From: Caloranaerobacter sp050286925
Lineage (GTDB): Bacteria > Bacillota > Clostridia > Tissierellales > Thermohalobacteraceae
Assembly (NCBI RefSeq): GCF_050286925.1
Contig: NZ_JBFWFX010000001.1
Coordinates: 248,001 to 312,000 of the forward strand
Direction of reading: 5' to 3'
DNA: 64,000 nt
This document shows positions 17,500 through 26,538 of this stretch, piece after piece (within the stretch, counting starts at the first letter, position 1; each line of letters begins with the position of its first letter). Made by a program: the position numbers and the translations under genes. The notes under the pieces are model-generated. The model did no database searches. It was not told the origin of the DNA and saw only the letters and a list, made by a program, of their open reading frames with translations.

Positions 17500-19368
17500 A
17501 TTTGCGGAATATGTGGTTTTTATCATAAAAAAATTTTAGAAGAAAAAATATTGTATAATATGAACCAAACTATTCATCATAGAGGTCCTGATGATGAAGG
17601 ATATTATATTAAAAGTTTTGATAATGGCTACCAATTAGGTTTAGCCCAAAAAAGACTTTCGATAATTGATTTATCACGGTTAGGACATCAGCCAATGCTC
17701 AGTCAAGACGGAAACATTATAGTTGTTTTTAATGGAGAAATATATAATTTTCAAGAGTTAAAGAAAAAACTTATGTCAAAGGGCTACACTTTTAAATCAA
17801 ATACGGATACAGAGGTTATAATTTATGCATATAAGGAGTGGGGTATTGATTGTGTTCATCAATTTAATGGCATGTTTGCCATAGCTTTATATGATAAATG
17901 GAAAGATGAACTGTATTTAATACGAGATAGAATGGGAATCAAACCTTTATATTATTACTATAATGAAAAAGATTTAGTATTTGCTTCAGAACTTAAACCA
18001 ATAATGATGTATCCATATTTTCATAAGGAAATTAATATGCATGCTTTAAATATGTATCTTCATCATCAATATATTGCTGCCCCACATACAATTTTTAAAA
18101 ATACGTATAAATTGACCCCAGGTTGTTATTTAAAATATAAAAATGGACAAATTTCAGAAGTTGAATATTGGAGTATCAGCGATAAATTTGCGAATAAAAG
18201 GACTAAAGAATTTAAAAATGAAAAAGAATACATTAAAGAATTAGATGATTTGTTACTAGATTCTGTAAGCCTTAGAATGATTAGCGATGTTCCTTTAGGA
18301 GGTTTTCTAAGTGGTGGGATTGATTCTTCTTTAGTTGTTGCTCTAATGCAAAAAGTATCTTCTAGTCCTGTTAAGAGTTTTACTATTGGATTTGAAGAAG
18401 ATAGCTTTAATGAAGCATTATATGCCAAAAAAGTAGCAAAATATCTGGGTACAGAACATCATGAAACTTATTTATCAGTTAATAAAGCTAAGGAGCTTAT
18501 TGAGAAAATACCCACCTTCTATGATGAACCATTTGCAGACAGTTCTCAATTGGCAACTATGTTGGTGAGCATAATTGCGAAACAACATGTTACTGTTATC
18601 CTATCGGGTGACGGTGGAGATGAATTGTTTTGCGGATATAGTCGATATGATAATATAATCAGACTCAAAAAATATATGAAAATTTCCAAAATCTTAAATA
18701 AAGTAGATAATATCCTGCCTCTAAAAAACTTTTTCTTTAAATATAATTTTAATAGAAATTATATTAAATTATTTAACTTAGATAGCGAAAATTCTATTAT
18801 CAATTCAGATTATTTAACTTTCAAAGATATTTATAAGAACCTTACTTTATACCCATATAATTTAGATAGTAAGTATTTTGACATATTAAAATTGTCGAAT
18901 AATTTTCAAGAAAAATATATGTTGCAAGATATGATAATATACCTTCCTGATGATATATTAACGAAAGTAGATCGTGCTTCTATGTCAGTAAGTTTAGAAG
19001 CAAGAACACCGTTACTAGATTATAGAGTAGTTGAGTATGCATTAAATCTGCCTCATCATATGAAGTATAAGAATAGTATTAAGAAATACATATTAAAAGA
19101 AATTTTATATAAATATGTACCAAAGAAATTAGTAGATAGACCAAAAAAGGGTTTTGGAGTACCAATATATAAATGGCTTCATGATGATTTTAGGGGATAT
19201 AGTAAGAATTTTTTTGATAAAAGTTACATTAAATCTCAAGAAATATTTAAGTTTCAAGAAATTGATAAAATTATATATCAATTCAAGAACAAACCGGATC
19301 CGAATATTGATAAATTGATGTGGACCTTACTAGTTTTTCAGATGTGGTACGATCAATATATGAATTAA
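17500..19368 (+). CDS. asnB: Asparagine synthase-type amidotransferase (glycan uronamide formation), ATT start
   Basis: Class II glutamine amidotransferase plus ATP-PPi synthetase, 622 residues. The N-terminal nucleophile Cys must directly follow Met (MCGICGF), and here the codon in that place is ATT at 17500. GAGGTGAT at 17488-17495 is ideally spaced for ATT 17500 and covers the only other candidate, GTG 17491. Glutaminase motifs HHRGPDDEGYY and VFNGEIYNF and synthetase motifs LSGGIDSSLV and SGDGGDELFCGY are all intact. In polysaccharide loci the WbpS/WbtH relatives amidate hexosaminuronic acids. With the dehydrogenase and epimerase present, that role is more likely here than free asparagine synthesis. 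Confidence 0.87.
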   Translation: MCGICGFYHKKILEEKILYNMNQTIHHRGPDDEGYYIKSFDNGYQLGLAQKRLSIIDLSRLGHQPMLSQDGNIIVVFNGEIYNFQELKKKLMSKGYTFKSNTDTEVIIYAYKEWGIDCVHQFNGMFAIALYDKWKDELYLIRDRMGIKPLYYYYNEKDLVFASELKPIMMYPYFHKEINMHALNMYLHHQYIAAPHTIFKNTYKLTPGCYLKYKNGQISEVEYWSISDKFANKRTKEFKNEKEYIKELDDLLLDSVSLRMISDVPLGGFLSGGIDSSLVVALMQKVSSSPVKSFTIGFEEDSFNEALYAKKVAKYLGTEHHETYLSVNKAKELIEKIPTFYDEPFADSSQLATMLVSIIAKQHVTVILSGDGGDELFCGYSRYDNIIRLKKYMKISKILNKVDNILPLKNFFFKYNFNRNYIKLFNLDSENSIINSDYLTFKDIYKNLTLYPYNLDSKYFDILKLSNNFQEKYMLQDMIIYLPDDILTKVDRASMSVSLEARTPLLDYRVVEYALNLPHHMKYKNSIKKYILKEILYKYVPKKLVDRPKKGFGVPIYKWLHDDFRGYSKNFFDKSYIKSQEIFKFQEIDKIIYQFKNKPDPNIDKLMWTLLVFQMWYDQYMN

Positions 19369-19399
19369 AATTTTAAAATTAAGCATTAGAAAACATTAA

Positions 19400-19456
19400 A
19401 ATCCTATTTAAATATATAAAAAGGAGCATTCCTGTAATAAAAAATATAGGATTGGA
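19400..19456. repeat. Imperfect inverted repeat downstream of the amidotransferase
   Basis: AATCCTAT near 19401 and ATAGGATT near 19445-19452 form an inverted pair enclosing a second small palindrome (AGGAGCATTCCT). It may act as a transcript end or be part of the adjacent element. Confidence 0.35.
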
Positions 19457-19465
19457 TAAAAAAAG

Positions 19466-19542
19466 AACCTCCTGTTAAAATACTAGTTGTCAGATATACC
19501 AACACACAAGTCTGACACCAAAGTAATTTAACAAGGAGGTTT
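19466..19542. repeat. 77-bp inverted-repeat element carrying an SD and its anti-SD
   Basis: The left arm (19466-19495, beginning AACCTCCTGTTAAAATACT) and right arm (19510-19542, ending AATTTAACAAGGAGGTT) pair over about 31 bp at roughly 80% identity, and inner TGTCAGA/TCTGACA also pair. The right arm supplies the AAGGAGG SD of the following broken acetyltransferase and the left arm carries CCTCCT. It may be a miniature mobile element or the joined ends of a lost IS. Confidence 0.55.
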
Positions 19543-19546
19543 AGAG

Positions 19547-20029
19547 ATGAAAAAAAGACTAATTAAGATGTATTCTAGTATGATGTTTACAAAAAATATT
19601 TGTGTAGGAAAAGATACTAAAGTTTTGACTAGTATTAAAATCTCGGTACTGAACTGTATTTAGTTGAATAGGGGATAATTGTCTTATAACTTCTGGTATA
19701 AAATTTATTACTCATGATGGGTCAGTATCTGTTGTCTTCAAATATACTCAGGGTCTATAAATGGGAGATGTGTATGGGAAATACAATAAATTCCATAGGA
19801 TCATTATTAAAGACAATTGCTTTATTGGGGTTAACAGTATAATACTACCAAATGTTACAATTGGCCCTAACAGTGTTGTTGCAGGCTCGGTTGTGATGAA
19901 AGATATGCACCAAACACTGCTGTTGATGGTAATCCTGCTAAAGTCAAGGAATCAAGGGAAGGAACCAAGGGGATGGTACTTGTGGTCATTAACGAAAGAG
20001 GAATAGTAAAGTCAATGAACAATTGACAA
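19547..20029 (+). pseudogene. Hexapeptide-repeat acetyltransferase, broken by several indels
   Basis: Starting at ATG 19547 the sequence reads KKRLIKMYSSMMFTKNICVG, then fragments in alternating frames. Recognisable parts are ITSGIKFITHDGS, then HRIIIKDNCFIGVNSIILPN and VTIGPNSVVAGSVV, then APNTAVDGNPAKVKESREG in yet another frame. These are the left-handed beta-helix hexapeptides and C-terminal tail of NodL/WbbJ-like sugar O-acetyltransferases. At least three frame changes and a stop codon near 19660 separate them. It was probably a repeat-unit acetyltransferase that this strain has lost. Confidence 0.8.
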
Positions 20030-20057
20030 TTAAAAACATGCAGGAATTTGATATCAA

Positions 20058-20537
20058 ATGGATAAAAATAAAATAATCATCATACTATCATGGATGGGCG
20101 TATTATTATGGCTTGTCCTTATATTTTGCCTATCAGCTCAACCGGCAGCAGAGTCAAATGGACTAAGTAAAAAAGTTACACAATTTATTATTGAAAATAT
20201 AGGTTGATTAGTTGTATTAGATATTGAAAGTAGCACTACAATAGATTTAGTATTAAAATTTAATCATATAGTACGGAAATTTGCTCATTTTGGTATTTAT
20301 TTTGTCCTTGGGTTATTGGTGACGAATGCGTTTGTGAGAAGTGGAGTTAAGGGTTTTAAAGCATTTATATTTTCTCTTGCATTTTGCATTCTTTACGCAG
20401 TAATAGATGAAATACATCAGCTATTTGTACCTGGCAGATGTGCGCAGGTGACAGATGTTTTGATTGATAGTGTTGGCGCTTTTGGGGGAATTGGGATGTA
20501 TGAAGTGCTAGGGATAGTAAGAAGAAATTTTTATTAA
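20058..20537 (+). pseudogene. VanZ-like protein with in-frame TGA
   Basis: The frame reads MDKNKIIIILSWMGVLLWLV and on through FAHFGIYFVLG and DEIHQLFVPGRCAQVTDVLI, the VanZ-family core. A TGA at 20205-20207 interrupts it after ENIG, where the intact paralogue at 30394 has CGA (Arg). A single C-to-T change explains the break. Everything after the TGA is still open and family-like, so the lesion looks recent. VanZ relatives are small membrane proteins linked to teicoplanin resistance in one case; their general role is unclear. Confidence 0.85.
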
Positions 20538-20619
20538 TAAATAAATTAATAAATAAAGAGATTAAACAGTTTGAAGATTAGGTTTTTAAAAAAACCAAAT
20601 TATAAAAGGGGTTTTAGCT

Positions 20620-22503
20620 ATGCAAAAAAAATTAAGAACCATATATTTAATTATAATAGACGTAGTTTTAATCAATTTAGCTTTTTATCTGGCTTTTTAC
20701 TTAAGGTTTGATGGAATTTTACCATCTGAATACTTTCCTAAGTATTTAGATAATATTTTGGCTATAACTGTTATTAAAATATTTGTATTTTACTACTTTA
20801 AACTTTATAAAAGTCTATGGAAGTATGCGAGTGTAGAAGAACTTGTTCAGATAGTAGTAGCAACAGTAGTAGCTAATGCTGCAGTATTGAGTTATCTATT
20901 TATAAAACAGATTCATTTACCAAGGAGCATATATATACTTGTAACTATGATTGATATGATGTTAATTGGAGGAATTCGTTTTAGTTATAGAATATTAAGA
21001 AGGGTAAAAAATAGAGATTTTAAAATAAGTAGTAATGAAAAAAGGATTATGATTATAGGTGCAGGCGATGCTGGAGCAATGGTTATAAGAGAGTTAAAAA
21101 ACCATAAGGAGTTAAATAGCAAACCAGTTGCTATAATAGATGATGATGAAAAGAAGGAAGGTCAAAGGATAAATGGCGTTCCAGTATTAGGGCAAAGATG
21201 GGATATAGTGAGTGTAGCTAGAAAGAAAAAGATAGATGAGATAATAATTGCGATTCCATCTGCTAGCAAGAAGGATATTAGAGAGATTGTTGAAGAATGT
21301 AAAAGAACGAAATGTAAATTAAAGATACTTCCTGGAATGTTTGAACTTATTGATGGCAAAGTTACTATAAATGATATAAGAGATGTTCAGATAGAAGATT
21401 TATTAGGTAGAGAACAAGTCAAATTAAATATTGAAGAGATAAGTGGCTATTTGAAAAATAAAAAGGTGTTAGTTACTGGTGGCGGAGGGTCTATTGGTTC
21501 AGAACTATGTAGACAAATAGCTAGGTTTAAACCTAATGAGCTTATTATTTTGGATATATATGAAAATAATGCTTATGATTTACAAAATGAATTAAAGAGG
21601 AAGTATAAAGATTTAAACTTAAAAGTAGTTATTGCTTCTGTTAGAGAAAAAGAGAGAATAGAAGAGATTATGGAAAGGTTTAAACCTGATGTAATATTTC
21701 ATGCTGCAGCTCATAAACATGTGCCATTGATGGAAGATAATCCAAAAGAAGCAGTAAAGAATAATGTTTTTGGTACGCTAAATGTCGCTCAAGCAGCGGA
21801 CAAGTATGGTGTTGAAAAGTTTGTTTTGATTTCTACTGATAAAGCAGTTAATCCTACAAATGTAATGGGAGCAACAAAGAGAATATGTGAAATGATTGTT
21901 CAATCTATAGACAAAGTTAGTAAAACTGAGTTTGTAGCAGTAAGATTTGGAAATGTATTAGGCAGTAATGGTAGCGTTATACCTTTATTTAAAAAGCAAA
22001 TTGCAGAGGGTGGTCCTGTTACTGTAACACACCCAGAGGTTATAAGATATTTTATGACTATTCCAGAAGCAGCACAACTTGTTATTCAGGCAGGTGCTAT
22101 GGCACAAGGTGGAGAAATATTTGTATTAGATATGGGAGAGCCTGTTAAAATTGTTGATTTAGCAAGGGATTTGATAAAATTATCAGGTTTTGAGCCTGAT
22201 GTTGATATACCTATAGAGTTTATAGGCTTAAGACCGGGCGAGAAATTATATGAAGAATTACTATTAGATGAAGAGGGGATAACATCAACAAGACATGAGA
22301 AAATATTTATTGGTAAGCCTACATTTAATGATTATAAGTTATTAATTAAGAAATTGGACAACCTTAAAAATGTTATGAATAGCTGTAGTGATGATGAATT
22401 GAAAAATTACATATCTGAAATAGTTCCAACATATAAACGTGTAGATTATGGAAAATGCGATTTAATGAAAACATCTTCAGTTGAGATAGCAGCTAGTAAA
22501 TAG
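20620..22503 (+). CDS. UDP-HexNAc 4,6-dehydratase, membrane-bound (WbpM/CapD type)
   Basis: Long-form dehydratase of 627 residues that would make UDP-2-acetamido-2,6-dideoxy-4-ketohexose from UDP-GlcNAc. The N-terminal 130 residues hold four membrane helices. A CoA-binding-like Rossmann domain follows (IMIIGAGDAGAMVIREL near 145), then the SDR domain with VTGGGGSIGSELCRQ near 285 and the altered catalytic block STDKAVNPTNVMGATKR that replaces YxxxK in WbpM-type enzymes. ATG 20620 follows AAGGGG. It provides the precursor for the SDR at 8008. It is intact although genes on both sides are broken. Confidence 0.92.
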   Translation: MQKKLRTIYLIIIDVVLINLAFYLAFYLRFDGILPSEYFPKYLDNILAITVIKIFVFYYFKLYKSLWKYASVEELVQIVVATVVANAAVLSYLFIKQIHLPRSIYILVTMIDMMLIGGIRFSYRILRRVKNRDFKISSNEKRIMIIGAGDAGAMVIRELKNHKELNSKPVAIIDDDEKKEGQRINGVPVLGQRWDIVSVARKKKIDEIIIAIPSASKKDIREIVEECKRTKCKLKILPGMFELIDGKVTINDIRDVQIEDLLGREQVKLNIEEISGYLKNKKVLVTGGGGSIGSELCRQIARFKPNELIILDIYENNAYDLQNELKRKYKDLNLKVVIASVREKERIEEIMERFKPDVIFHAAAHKHVPLMEDNPKEAVKNNVFGTLNVAQAADKYGVEKFVLISTDKAVNPTNVMGATKRICEMIVQSIDKVSKTEFVAVRFGNVLGSNGSVIPLFKKQIAEGGPVTVTHPEVIRYFMTIPEAAQLVIQAGAMAQGGEIFVLDMGEPVKIVDLARDLIKLSGFEPDVDIPIEFIGLRPGEKLYEELLLDEEGITSTRHEKIFIGKPTFNDYKLLIKKLDNLKNVMNSCSDDELKNYISEIVPTYKRVDYGKCDLMKTSSVEIAASK

Positions 22504-22527
22504 TTTCGAAAAATCGGGGGTGAAATT

Positions 22528-23445
22528 ATGTCAATCAAAAAAGCTATAATCCCAGCTGCAGGTTTGGGAACAAGATTTTTACCAGCCACAAAGGCACAGC
22601 CTAAAGAGATGCCGCCTATAGTAGATAAGCCTACTATACAGTATACATAATAGAAGAAGCTATTAAATCTGGTATTGAAGATATTCTTATAATCACAGGT
22701 AGAAATAAAAGAGCTATTGAGGACCATTTTGACAAATCAGTCGAACTTGAATTAACTCTTGAGAAAAAAGGAAAAGATGATTTACTACATCTAGTACAGG
22801 ATATATCTAATATGGTAAATATACACTACATAAGACAAAAAGAACCTAGAGGATTAGGACATGTTATATACTGCGCAAAATCTTTTATAAAAGACGAACC
22901 ATTTGCAGTACTATTAGGAGACGATATAGTAGATTCTCCTAATAAACCATGTCTTAAGCAGCTAATATATGTATACAATGAGTATAAAACTACAATATTA
23001 GGAGTACAAGAAGTAGCAAAAGAAGATGTAAGTAAATATGGTATAGTTTCAGGTATGCATATAGAAGACGGTGTGTATAAGGTAAAGGATTTAGTAGAAA
23101 AGCCTCCTGTAGAAAAGGCTCCATCAAATATAGCTATTCTTGGAAGATACATAATAACCCCAGAGATTTTTGAAATCCTTGAGAATACTAAACTAGGTGC
23201 TGGTGGAGAGATTCAGCTTACAGATGCATTAAAAAGAACTTGCTAAAAGATAGGCTATGTATGCATACGTTTTCGAAGACAAAAGGGATGATGTTGGAAA
23301 TAAATTAGGCTTCTTGCAAGCAACAGTAGAGTTTGCATTAAAACGTGATGATTTGAGAGACGATTTTAGAGCATATTTATTGGATTTATTGAAGAATGAA
23401 AATAATTTGCTGCACACTAAAGAAGCAGTTGTTGGGAAAGAGTAA
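22528..23445 (+). pseudogene. galU: UTP-glucose-1-phosphate uridylyltransferase, multiply broken
   Basis: The N-terminus MSIKKAIIPAAGLGTRFLPA, the middle KEPRGLGHVIYCAKSFI and LLGDDIVDS, and the end DVGNKLGFLQATVEFALK are clear GalU sequence. They lie in different frames. A 2-bp insertion at 22641-22650 gives TAA in place of the expected EEAIKSG. Near 23231-23250 an extra A and a missing G add a frame change and a TAG. Three lesions make function unlikely, so UDP-glucose must come from another copy elsewhere. GGGGG plus ATG 22528 still look like a good start. Confidence 0.88.
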
Positions 23446-23529
23446 AATTAATATATAAACAATGTTATTAAAATTTGCTGCAGATAATTTGTTATTTTAA
23501 GGATTTCAAAGGAAATTCATTTGGTATAG

Positions 23530-24453
23530 TTGAAAATTACCATTAGTAGATTTTTAGATAAATTAGCTCAAACAGATGAGCTTGAAAAACTATTTCATGA
23601 GTTAGTAATAAAAGCAAAAGAATTAAATATTATAGATGGCGATAGCGTAGCTATTGATTCAACTAAATTAAATTCTTATGAGGTTGCAAAGCAAAAAAAA
23701 CTATAGTAGATGATGGAACAAACCCTAACTGGGGAATGAAAAAAGATACTAATGGCAATAACATAAAGTGGCTTGGTTGGAAACTACATATAATATGCGA
23801 CTGTAAAAGTGAATTGCCAATAGATATATTAATTACTCCAGCTAGTACTTATGATGGTACTGTAGCAATACCTTTAATAGAGCAATTTTTAGGTAATTAT
23901 AAAGGTATTTTAAAACCTACTCATTATTCTATGGATTCTAGATATGATTTTGAATATATCTATATTGACATAATAAATAAATTCAATGGAATTCCAATAA
24001 TTGCTTACAATCCTAGAGGAAGCTATGCTCCACCCGAAGGTCTTGATGAAGATTTTAACCCAATCTGCTCCGCAGGATATAAGTTAGTTTATTGGGGCAA
24101 AGACGGAAATTGTCTCAAATTCAGATGTCTTCATGCTTCAGGTAAATGCAATTGTCCCTTTGGGATGAATTGGTGCTCATCATCTAACTAAGGATATACT
24201 TTAAAAATCAATTATAAAGAAAATCCAAGAATATATAGTTATCCATTAAGATCCTCTAGTAAGTGGCAAAAACAATATGATAAAAATATCAGTTGAAAGA
24301 TGCAATAGTAGACTTAAAAAATATCTTAATTTAGACAATATTAGATCTAAAGGTATTAAAAAAGCTAAAGTTCATGCACTACTAAACTGTATAGCACTTG
24401 TTGCAGGAACTATTTCTTTAAACATAAGCAAAACATTAAACAAAACTGCTTAA
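23530..24453 (+). pseudogene. DDE transposase remnant
   Basis: Fragments read FLDKLAQTDELEKLFHELV and VAIDSTKLNSYEVAK (first catalytic Asp). Later parts are WLGWKLHIICDCKSELPIDI and HYSMDSRYDFEYIY (second Asp), then NPRGSYAPPEGL. SVERCNSRLKKYLNL carries the Glu of the DDE triad. A missing A near 23695, a TAA at 24190 where Tyr is expected, and another frame change near 24290 break it. The IS family is uncertain (IS1182- or IS4-like DDE_Tnp_1). It follows directly on the ruined galU, so its arrival may have contributed to that loss. No clear terminal repeats were found. Confidence 0.82.
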
Positions 24454-25103
24454 CGGCAAATATTTTAATTAAATTTTTAAGTAGGACATTGTAATCAATT
24501 CAATTAAAATTAAATTTTAAATTTAAAATCTTATTTTTAATGAGCTATCGCTCTATGTTCAATTTTTTTAGTTCTAAAAAATCAATTATACAATTTACTC
24601 TATTTATTATTATAGAAATAATAGATTATATTATTATTTTAAGTTAATATAAAAATTAAAGATATATAAATAGAAAATAACACCATTAATATCGAAACAT
24701 AGAATATAATTGTGACATAGCAGATTTATAAATTATGTATGAAACAACTAATGTTTATTAGGTATTATTTTATTATAAGGAGCTAGTACCTTCACTTCAT
24801 GGATAGATTGCATAATAGATAACGTGATCCAGAGGGACATTAAAAGGTAAATCAGAGAATAAAAAAGTGAGATACCTACATAAGATTTTTATAAGCCATA
24901 TGGGGGAATAAGGAAACTTTATCACTTGTTTTTAGTATATATGGTCATTAAATCCAATAAAATAACAAATATTTAAACAAAATACAATATATCTGTTTTA
25001 AAGTATTGTTTTAATCTTTATTTAAAAATTAAATATAATAGTAATTCTAAGAAATGTCAAAAAATGGGATAATCAATAAAATATAGGAAGAGGAGAGAGA
25101 TTT
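24454..25103. other. 650-bp AT-rich stretch without a recognisable gene
   Basis: No credible ORF is visible on either strand. The first 250 bp are dominated by A/T runs. The part at 24780-24930 is less AT-rich (GGAGCTAGTACC, GATCCAGAGGGACA, CATATGGGGGAATAAGG) and could be a decayed gene or an unrecognised RNA; I match it to no known riboswitch. Confidence 0.4.
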
Positions 25104-25346
25104 ATGACTTTTGGTATGATTGTAGAATTATTTGGTGTATTGACTCTTTGTATTGCAGTTATTCTTTTAGTAGTATCGATGATTAGACAAAAAAGAATAT
25201 ATAAAAAAGCTGACGAGAAATACATAACTGATATTAAATTATTAATTTCTAATTTAAAAAAATCTGAAGAAATGCAATTAAAATTTAAAGAAGATATTTT
25301 AAAAGAATTAAAAGAAATTAAAAACAAACTTGATATGAAAAAATAA
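25104..25346 (+). CDS. Small single-span membrane protein with coiled-coil tail
   Basis: Protein of 80 residues, no family recognised. Residues 5-28 form one strong membrane helix (GMIVELFGVLTLCIAVILLVV), followed by RQKR as a cytoplasmic-side charge cluster and a Lys/Glu/Leu coiled coil to the end. The start ATG 25104 has a good purine-rich SD (GGAAGAGGAGAG). It stands alone with its own strong terminator in the middle of decayed DNA, which suggests an intact monocistronic gene. Confidence 0.65.
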   Translation: MTFGMIVELFGVLTLCIAVILLVVSMIRQKRIYKKADEKYITDIKLLISNLKKSEEMQLKFKEDILKELKEIKNKLDMKK

Positions 25347-25374
25347 AACCACTGAAGTCAGTGGTTTTATTTTT
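25345..25374 (+). terminator. Strong terminator after the small membrane protein
   Basis: AAAACCACTGA and TCAGTGGTTTT form an 11-bp perfect stem with a two-base AG loop, then ATTTTT. Confidence 0.85.
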
Positions 25375-25925
25375 AAATTGCAGCCACACGTTCAGCAAGG
25401 AGTGTAAATAATCCATCCGCTGCTAACGCCGTTGCAACAGAAATTGTTATAGCTCCACTTGCAATAGCTATAAGAATTGTAATAGCTGCGACTAAAGCAA
25501 TAACTCCTACTGCTAATCTTTTAATTTCATCCCAGTCTGTTTTGATTGAAAAAGTAAGTCTTGCAAAAGCTTTTGTTTCTGGTTTATATGGCGGAATTCC
25601 GATATGGAACTTGTCTTGGATTTCTGCTCATACAATTTCGATACTTCCATTAATACCTACATCTATTCGACCAGTTGTAAAAGTAACATCTTCAAAGCCT
25701 AATTCTTTCAATTTTTTAGCAATTGTATCTCCTAATAGTGGTAAATCTTTTACTGCATGTGGTAAGTCAATAGATGAACCACCTATACTAATGCCATCAA
25801 AAAAGCCATTGCTAAAGTTAATAGTACCTATTCCATAAGTATCAGCTGAATGCTCTGTATTAACTAATTCTGTTCTAAGTTTTAAGTTAAGGGTGTTTAT
25901 GTTAATCGAAAAGTCTCCACGATAT
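25373..25925 (-). pseudogene. Unrecognised protein fragment with in-frame TGA
   Basis: Read on the minus strand, the sequence gives GDFSININTLNLKLRTELVN, then HSADTYGIGTINFSNGFFDG, a TGA at 25630-25628, and then AEIQDKFHIGIPPYKPETKA with a hydrophobic C-terminal helix and the end LLAERVAAI. A Trp codon (TGG) is the likely ancestral state at the stop. The 5' end runs into a stop next to an inverted-repeat element at 25925, which appears to have removed the start. Family unknown. The plus-strand ORF here (25542-25838) has no SD and is read as a shadow. Confidence 0.6.
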
Positions 25926-26150
25926 TAATTGAAAATTCCCCCACTTCAAGAAAAAGTACCATTATTTTAATTCCAGTAGAATTTACATGGAGAAGCAGGT
26001 ATGGTAGCCTATTGAAATTGGCTAAGCCTTTTATTTACTAGTTTGCCATATATACCATACTTGCAGAGGATCCATGTCAATTCACCAATATAGATTCCAT
26101 ATTTGTTATTTATTTACTGGGGAATTTTCGATTGAAAAATGGGGGATTTT
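25925..26150. mobile_element. Solo remnant bounded by inverted repeats, IS21-like ends
   Basis: TTAATTGAAAATTCCCC (about 25925-25941) and GGGGAATTTTCGATTG (26119-26134) are inverted repeats, and a second GGGGGATTTTTC follows at 26141-26152. Such GGGGAATTTT/GGGGGATTTTT pairs are reminiscent of IS21-family ends, which is recollection, not a search result. No transposase remains between them. An internal GGTATGGTA/TACCATAC pair is also present. Confidence 0.45.
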
Positions 26151-26167
26151 TCAACTGTGAAATGCAT

Positions 26168-26257
26168 TTTTCTATTACAGTTAGAAAATGTTTAGATTTT
26201 GAACCTTTTATTGAAGTACAGCGAAGATATCTTAAGGAGAGATTGTTAAATGATTAA
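26168..26257 (+). pseudogene. MntA-type nucleotidyltransferase antitoxin, C-terminal scrap (copy A)
   Basis: Reads FSITVRKCLDFEPFIEVQRR then YLKERLLND, matching the tail of the fragment at 30003 and the usual C-terminus of MntA-type minimal nucleotidyltransferases. It overlaps the HepT start by 8 bp, as in functional mntA-hepT pairs. Everything upstream has been replaced by the IS-like remnant. Confidence 0.65.
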
Positions 26258-26536
26258 TAAAAATGTTTTGTTAAAGAGAATTGAAAAGGCAAAGGAATAT
26301 ATAAACCATATTATCGCTGATGAAAATTTAGGGAAGGTTGAATTTTTCCAAAAATATCATATGAAAATAAATATACTGGAGATAAATTAAAAGATGTATT
26401 TATAAAGATTATAGGTTTTAGAAATATTTTAGTTCATGATTATCTTGATGTCGATTTAGATATAGTTTATGAAGTTATTGATAAAGACCTTATAGATTTA
26501 GAAAAAATTATTAAAGAATTTGCAAAATTACTTTAA
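26250..26536 (+). pseudogene. hepT: HepT/DUF86 toxin, internally deleted and frameshifted
   Basis: ATG 26250 begins NKNVLLKRIEKAKEYINHII and stops early. The downstream frame carries IIGFRNILVHDYLDVDLDIV, containing the R-X4-6-H RNase/AMPylation-target motif of HepT toxins, and runs to LEKIIKEFAKLL. The middle third of the usual protein of about 135 residues is missing. A type VII-like MntA/HepT toxin-antitoxin module therefore once existed here. Confidence 0.75.
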
Positions 26537-26538
26537 AT

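Noticed and set aside
25542..25838. Plus-strand 98-residue ORF
   Set aside because: It lacks an SD and is antisense to a minus-strand fragment with more protein-like codon use.
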